18,434 nt of DNA, from the NCBI GenBank assembly GCA_902497095.1, contig CABVDD010000038.1, positions 1-18,434 on the forward strand. Reading direction: 5' to 3'. Within the stretch, counting starts at the first letter, position 1. Every line of letters starts with the position of its first letter. The notes beneath the pieces were generated by a model. The model was not told the origin of the DNA. It made no database searches and worked only from the letters and a program-made list of their open reading frames with translations. Positions 14,528 to 18,434 of this stretch are shown here, piece by piece. The translations under genes and the position numbers were made by a program. This stretch comes from an uncultured Faecalicoccus sp. (GTDB lineage: Bacteria > Bacillota_I > Bacilli_A > Erysipelotrichales > Erysipelotrichaceae).

Positions 14528-16423
14528 ATGAACGATCGAAGACAGAAAATCATTGAGTTATTGCTTTCGTCAAAGGAACCATTGACTACAAATGAAATAT
14601 CGAAACAATTAAATGTTACTTCGAGGACCATTCGCTCAGACCTGGTACAGATTGAGTCGGTTGTATCAGCACATGGATGCAGACTTATGAAAAAACCACA
14701 TGTTGGTATTTGGATTGAAGGAAATATGGCGGATAAAAACGCTTTGTTCCTAAGTTTTAATACCGAACCCTTACCAGCAGAATCCTATTCGAAAGAATAT
14801 CGAATTGGAAGTATTTTAGCACAGATCCTTTTAAGCAATAGTCGGGTTTATCCTCAATATTTTGCGGAAAGTTTCTATGTTAGCCGTTCTACAATTGATA
14901 AAGATCTTCAAGAAGTTAACAAATGGTTAGAAGGGCATCACCTTAAGTTATCAAGAAAAGAGAATCAAGGTTTATATGTAGAAGGTGATGAAAAAGATAT
15001 TCGAAATGCGATTTCAAGTTTGGCAGCACAATTGAATCGAAAAAAAGTTCCGTTTATGTCTGTCGTATGTAAGTATGCTTCAGAAGATGAAGAACAGATT
15101 GCTGCTATTGTTAGGCAATGGAACCAGGAAAATAAGATCAACCTCAATGAGGTAAACATAAAAAACTTGTCATTTCACATTTTGATCATGTTGATACGAA
15201 TTCGTCAGAAAAAGAATTATTTGACAGATCATGAATTTGACTTAAAACAATTTAATAATTGGAAGAATACAGAAGTCACCGAATTAATCGCATCTTTAGA
15301 AGATTTGCTTCATGAAAAGATTCCAGAAGATGAAACATATTATCTCTTGATGCATGTCACGGGCATGTTATTGGAAAGAAGTGACTTTATCACAAATCCG
15401 ATGTTCGATGATTTAAAAGATCTGGCACAAAAGATCGCAACAGAATTTATAGGGAACATTGAGAAAATAATTCCATTGGGCTTTGATGAAAGTGCGAACT
15501 TTAAACAATCTTTATTCTATCATCTATTACCTACGATTTATCGATTGAAATATGGATTGAATTTGTATAACCCATTGTTAAATGAAATCAAAATGAACTA
15601 TACAAGTTCTTTTTCAATCGCATCAATTATAAATTCAAGTTTTAAAAAATATTTAAATGTTACAGCTGGAGAAGAAGAAATTGCTTTTATCGCCATTCAC
15701 ATATCTGTAGTTGTGGAAAGCAAAAATCGTCAGGTCACAGTAGCTATAGTATGTCCTTTGGGTGTAGGAGTGTCGGCTTTGCTAAAAATAAAGCTACAAG
15801 AAAATTTTCCAGATGTGCAATTCATCAATGCTTCATATGATGATACAGAACGATTAAATCAAGCGGATCTTGTATTGTACACATCGAATGCATTTCAGAC
15901 GGATAAACCAAGTTTAAAAATAAATCCTTTATTGATGGATGTAGATGTGCAACGTATACAAAAACTGATTCAAAATTATGAAATGAGTCCACAGAATAAT
16001 TTTTCTTATCAGACTATTTTATATGAAAGGTATAAAACAGATAAATATACGATTTTGAAAAATTTATCAGATCGTCTTTATATGTGTGGTTATGTTACAT
16101 CTTCCTTTTTGGATGGTGTTCTGAAAAGAGAAATGATGGGCTCTACAGAAGTAGGAAACGGGATCGTGTTAACACATGGATTTCATGAACATGTGTTAAA
16201 AACACAGTTTGCATTTTGTAAATGTAAAGTTCCGATTTTATGGAATAAAGAATATGTTGATTTTATTGTCGTATTGGCGATTGAAAAGAAAGATGCTAAA
16301 GATGTAATGAAAATGAGCTGGCTATACAAAATGCTCGTAGATAAAAAAGTTATTGATGAAATTTCTAAATGTGAAGATGAAAAGTCTATTTATGAAATAT
16401 TGATCAGAGAGAGTCACAAATAA
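14528..16423 (+). CDS. PRD-containing PTS-controlled transcription activator (MtlR/LicR type)
   Basis: This 631-residue regulator has an N-terminal HTH (about 3-60, TTNEISKQLNVTSRTIRSDL) and a second Mga-like HTH (about 95-150). Two PRDs follow, with His217 and His276 (PRD1) and His332 and His391 (PRD2). An EIIB-like domain has Cys409 in VCPLGVGVS, and an EIIA-like domain has His550 in GIVLTHG. This is the layout of DNA-binding activators such as MtlR and LicR, not the RNA-binding BglG antiterminators, which have a CAT domain. PRD phosphorylation by HPr and EII proteins would tie activity to substrate and sugar status. All key phosphorylatable residues are present. It sits 2 nt after the small membrane gene, so it probably regulates its own operon. 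Confidence 0.92.
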   Translation: MNDRRQKIIELLLSSKEPLTTNEISKQLNVTSRTIRSDLVQIESVVSAHGCRLMKKPHVGIWIEGNMADKNALFLSFNTEPLPAESYSKEYRIGSILAQILLSNSRVYPQYFAESFYVSRSTIDKDLQEVNKWLEGHHLKLSRKENQGLYVEGDEKDIRNAISSLAAQLNRKKVPFMSVVCKYASEDEEQIAAIVRQWNQENKINLNEVNIKNLSFHILIMLIRIRQKKNYLTDHEFDLKQFNNWKNTEVTELIASLEDLLHEKIPEDETYYLLMHVTGMLLERSDFITNPMFDDLKDLAQKIATEFIGNIEKIIPLGFDESANFKQSLFYHLLPTIYRLKYGLNLYNPLLNEIKMNYTSSFSIASIINSSFKKYLNVTAGEEEIAFIAIHISVVVESKNRQVTVAIVCPLGVGVSALLKIKLQENFPDVQFINASYDDTERLNQADLVLYTSNAFQTDKPSLKINPLLMDVDVQRIQKLIQNYEMSPQNNFSYQTILYERYKTDKYTILKNLSDRLYMCGYVTSSFLDGVLKREMMGSTEVGNGIVLTHGFHEHVLKTQFAFCKCKVPILWNKEYVDFIVVLAIEKKDAKDVMKMSWLYKMLVDKKVIDEISKCEDEKSIYEILIRESHK

Positions 16424-16446
16424 GATAAGACTCTAGAAAGGATTTT

Positions 16447-16920
16447 ATGAATTTATTAGAAGTATTGGATGTAGATCTGATTGATCTGGAAATGGATGTC
16501 AACAACAAAGATGAGGCAATTCGTGCTTTAGCTGGAATGTTAGACAAAAAAGGAAATATTAAGGATTTAAATGGTTTCATTGATGCAGTTTATGAACGTG
16601 AAAGTATTGGTGAAACAGGCATGGGAAATGCCATTGCGATACCACATGGGCTAACCAATTATGTTTCAAAGGCTAGTGTAGCTATTGGTAAAACAAAAGT
16701 TCCAATTGAATGGGAAAGTTTAGATGATCAGCCAGTACGTTTGGTATTCTTGTTAGCTATGCCTAATGATAATCTTCAAAATACACACTTGCGTATGTTA
16801 GCGCAGTTAGCTGCGGTTTTGGCATACAAAGAACATATTGACTCGCTAATGGATTGTAAGAATAAGCAGGAATTCTTCGATCTATTTAAATCATATTTTG
16901 ATGAGCGTGTAAACCAATAA
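16447..16920 (+). CDS. PTS EIIA component, fructose/mannitol family
   Basis: This 157-residue cytosolic phosphocarrier accepts phosphate from HPr on His67, in the motif GNAIAIPHG. ERESIGETGMG before it and PVRLVFLLAMP after it match PTS_EIIA_2 proteins, whose usual length is about 150. AAAGGA lies upstream. It is a stand-alone domain, followed by separate EIIB and EIIC genes, so the complete permease is three polypeptides. It likely also phosphorylates the regulator encoded just upstream. Confidence 0.94.
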   Translation: MNLLEVLDVDLIDLEMDVNNKDEAIRALAGMLDKKGNIKDLNGFIDAVYERESIGETGMGNAIAIPHGLTNYVSKASVAIGKTKVPIEWESLDDQPVRLVFLLAMPNDNLQNTHLRMLAQLAAVLAYKEHIDSLMDCKNKQEFFDLFKSYFDERVNQ

Positions 16921-16938
16921 GGAAAGGAGGAAAAAAGC

Positions 16939-17250
16939 ATGAATATTATTGGGATTACTTCTTGTACATGTGGAATTGCTCATACCTATATGGCAAGAGA
17001 AAAATTGATTGAAACCGGAAAAAAATTGGGGTGGAACGTTAAAATTGAGACACAAGGCAGCGGTGGAATTGAATATCCATTAACTGAAGAAGATGTTAAA
17101 AATGCAGATTGTGTCATCTTGGCAACAGATGTTGCGGTTTCTGGAACAGAACGTTTCCATGGTAAACCGGTTGTTAAAGTTCCTGTATCTGTAGCTATTA
17201 AATCACCGGAACACTTGTTAAAACAAATTGAACAAAAACTAAAAAAATAA
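16939..17250 (+). CDS. PTS EIIB component, fructose family
   Basis: This 103-residue cytosolic domain takes phosphate from EIIA on a Cys and passes it to the sugar at EIIC. The active loop reads ITSC9-T-C11-GIAHTYMA. Most fructose EIIB proteins have CPTGIAHT, so Pro is replaced by Thr and Thr by a second Cys. The rest, including LGWNVKIETQGSGGIEY and VILATDVAVSGTERF, is typical. Length matches the family (about 100). A strong AAAGGAGG lies 8 nt before the ATG. The start follows EIIA by 18 nt. Confidence 0.93.
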   Translation: MNIIGITSCTCGIAHTYMAREKLIETGKKLGWNVKIETQGSGGIEYPLTEEDVKNADCVILATDVAVSGTERFHGKPVVKVPVSVAIKSPEHLLKQIEQKLKK

Positions 17251-17268
17251 TTAATAAGGAGAAAAATT

Positions 17269-18336
17269 ATGTACGCAGATGTATTTAAACATTTCAAACA
17301 ACACTGCATGACAGGTATCTCTTATATGATCCCAGTTATTGTAATTATGGGATTCTGTAATGCGATTGCACGATTGTTTGGAGATGTAGAAACAGTAGGT
17401 ACGATTGGATATGTTTTCTTACAAGCTGGTAATGCAGGTTCAGCCTTAATGATGGCTGTACTTTGCGCCGGAGTTGCATATTCAATTTGTGGAAAACCAG
17501 GTATTGCCCCAGGGGTAATCGCCGGATATCTATCAACTCAAGTTAACGCAAGTTTCTTAGGAGCTGTAGTATGTGGCTTCTTAATTGGAATTATGGTCAT
17601 TTGGATGCAACATGTTTTCCCACAGACAAAGGCACTCAAATCTATGTATCCAATTGTAATTTATCCAGTATTATCTGGAATTATGGCAACGTTAATAATC
17701 ATGTTTGTAGTAGGTCCACCTTTGGCTGCTTTAACATCTTATTTGGTAGATTTATTCATGAGCATGAGTGGAATGTCTAAATTCGCTTTAGGATTTATCA
17801 TGGGTTGTATGACTGGATTCGATATGGGTGGTCCAGTAAATAAAATTTGTTTCTCTATTGTTACTGCATTTGCCGCTGCTGGTGTTTATGGACCTGCGGC
17901 TGGAAAAAATGCGGCTGCAATGGCTCCACCTCTTGGAATGGCTATTTCTGCTTTAGTTCTTACTCCAAAGAAATATACAGAACAAGAAAGAGAGGATGCA
18001 AAAGTTGCAATTGCCATGTCTTTATGTCAGGTAACTGAGGGAGCTTTGCCATTTGCCTTTAACGATCCAAAACGTGTTATTCCGGCGGTTACAATTGGAT
18101 CAGGAATAGCGCATGGTTTAATTCTGACATGGGGCGTTACTGTACCAGTTTTACATGGAGGTATCTTTGCGATTCCTTTGACTAGTAATCCATTGCTTTG
18201 GATTGCTGCTTGGCTGATTGGTGCCATGGTTACGGCAGTTATTGTATCTGTTCTAAAACCAGCACATCCTAAAACTGAAGAAGATGTGACAGAAGATCAG
18301 GAATTAAAAGAAGATATTGAAATCGAAATTGGATAA
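17269..18336 (+). CDS. PTS EIIC component, fructose family
   Basis: This 355-residue membrane permease carries the sugar across while EIIB phosphorylates it. It has about nine to ten hydrophobic segments, the GKPGIAPG loop, GFDMGGPVNK (183-192) and a TEGALPF motif around Glu257, which are conserved in fructose-type EIIC. The acidic C-terminal tail (last 20 residues) is cytosolic by the usual topology. The MYADVFKHFKQHCMTGISYMIP start is typical. AAGGAG precedes ATG 17269. The substrate cannot be read from sequence. The linked dehydrogenase hints at a sugar or sugar acid whose phosphate is oxidised (inference). Confidence 0.94.
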   Translation: MYADVFKHFKQHCMTGISYMIPVIVIMGFCNAIARLFGDVETVGTIGYVFLQAGNAGSALMMAVLCAGVAYSICGKPGIAPGVIAGYLSTQVNASFLGAVVCGFLIGIMVIWMQHVFPQTKALKSMYPIVIYPVLSGIMATLIIMFVVGPPLAALTSYLVDLFMSMSGMSKFALGFIMGCMTGFDMGGPVNKICFSIVTAFAAAGVYGPAAGKNAAAMAPPLGMAISALVLTPKKYTEQEREDAKVAIAMSLCQVTEGALPFAFNDPKRVIPAVTIGSGIAHGLILTWGVTVPVLHGGIFAIPLTSNPLLWIAAWLIGAMVTAVIVSVLKPAHPKTEEDVTEDQELKEDIEIEIG

Positions 18337-18344
18337 GAGATTAA

Positions 18345-18375
18345 AAGGAGCCTCATGCCAGGCTCCTTATTTTTA
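18345..18375 (+). terminator. Hairpin terminator or internal attenuator after EIIC
   Basis: AAGGAGCCT (18345-18353) pairs perfectly with AGGCTCCTT (18360-18368) around a 6-nt loop and is followed by ATTTTT. The next gene begins only about 24 nt later without a visible promoter, so partial read-through to that gene is likely. Confidence 0.75.
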
Positions 18376-18398
18376 TAACAAAACAAGGAGAAAAAGAG

Positions 18399-18434
18399 AT
18401 GAAAATAGAAAAGAAACATTTAGATGATATCAAA
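18399..18434 (+). CDS. Start of an unidentified gene (partial, runs off the window)
   Basis: AAGGAG at 18385-18390 precedes ATG 18399 by 8 nt. Twelve codons are visible, reading MKIEKKHLDDIK, with no stop. The strong ribosome site and operon position suggest a real gene, perhaps a catabolic enzyme for the same PTS substrate. Twelve residues do not allow a family assignment. Confidence 0.6.
   Translation, partial: MKIEKKHLDDIK

Noticed and set aside
14528..16423. Regulator as a BglG-type RNA antiterminator
   Set aside because: It begins with two DNA-binding HTH regions instead of a CAT RNA-binding domain, and carries EIIB and EIIA domains as in MtlR/LicR.

Overview
The window comes from a low-GC Gram-positive bacterium (Bacillota). 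The clues are AT-rich DNA, strong AGGAG-type ribosome binding sites, sigma-A-like promoters, U-tailed hairpin terminators, a PRD-type PTS regulator and a candidate CcpA site. The gene mix (Rpn-type nuclease fragment, short 6PGDH-like enzyme, fructose-type PTS, NanE, MATE) would suit a gut Erysipelotrichia-like organism, but that placement is an inference. No rRNA, tRNA, CRISPR array or complete insertion sequence was seen.

Region 1 (1-191) is the tail of a PD-(D/E)XK/Rpn-like protein. Region 2 (289-6445) is a compact surface-glycan cluster. It holds a membrane-bound nucleotide-sugar 4,6-dehydratase with its own promoter and terminator, followed by a five-gene operon: a PglC-like phosphoglycosyl transferase, an SDR reductase/epimerase, a GT4 and two GT2 glycosyltransferases. 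Four of these five genes are joined by ATGA stop/start overlaps. The set could build a short undecaprenyl-linked oligosaccharide starting from a 6-deoxy-HexNAc sugar. No flippase, polymerase or ligase is present in the cluster.

Region 3 (6458-8755) has a MATE transporter with a strong promoter, then nanE. Between them lies a near-consensus promoter followed within about 70 nt by two hairpins, the second a strong intrinsic terminator. This arrangement suggests either an attenuated nanE leader or a small RNA.

Region 4 (8755-12276) is the operon tldD-tldE-sseB: a zinc peptidase pair plus an SseB-family protein. It converges on a minus-strand Cof-type HAD phosphatase. The two stop codons overlap inside one bidirectional terminator hairpin.

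Region 5 (13080-18434) begins with a divergent regulatory interval containing a perfect 10-bp inverted repeat, a cre-like site and a weak promoter. It is followed by an operon of a 6-phosphogluconate-dehydrogenase-like enzyme, a small two-helix membrane protein of unknown function, a PRD/EIIB/EIIA transcription regulator, and separate fructose-type EIIA, EIIB and EIIC proteins. After a hairpin terminator, a further gene begins and runs off the end. The dehydrogenase has Leu where classical 6PGDHs carry a catalytic Glu. That makes the substrate of this PTS-dehydrogenase pathway the most interesting open question in the window.
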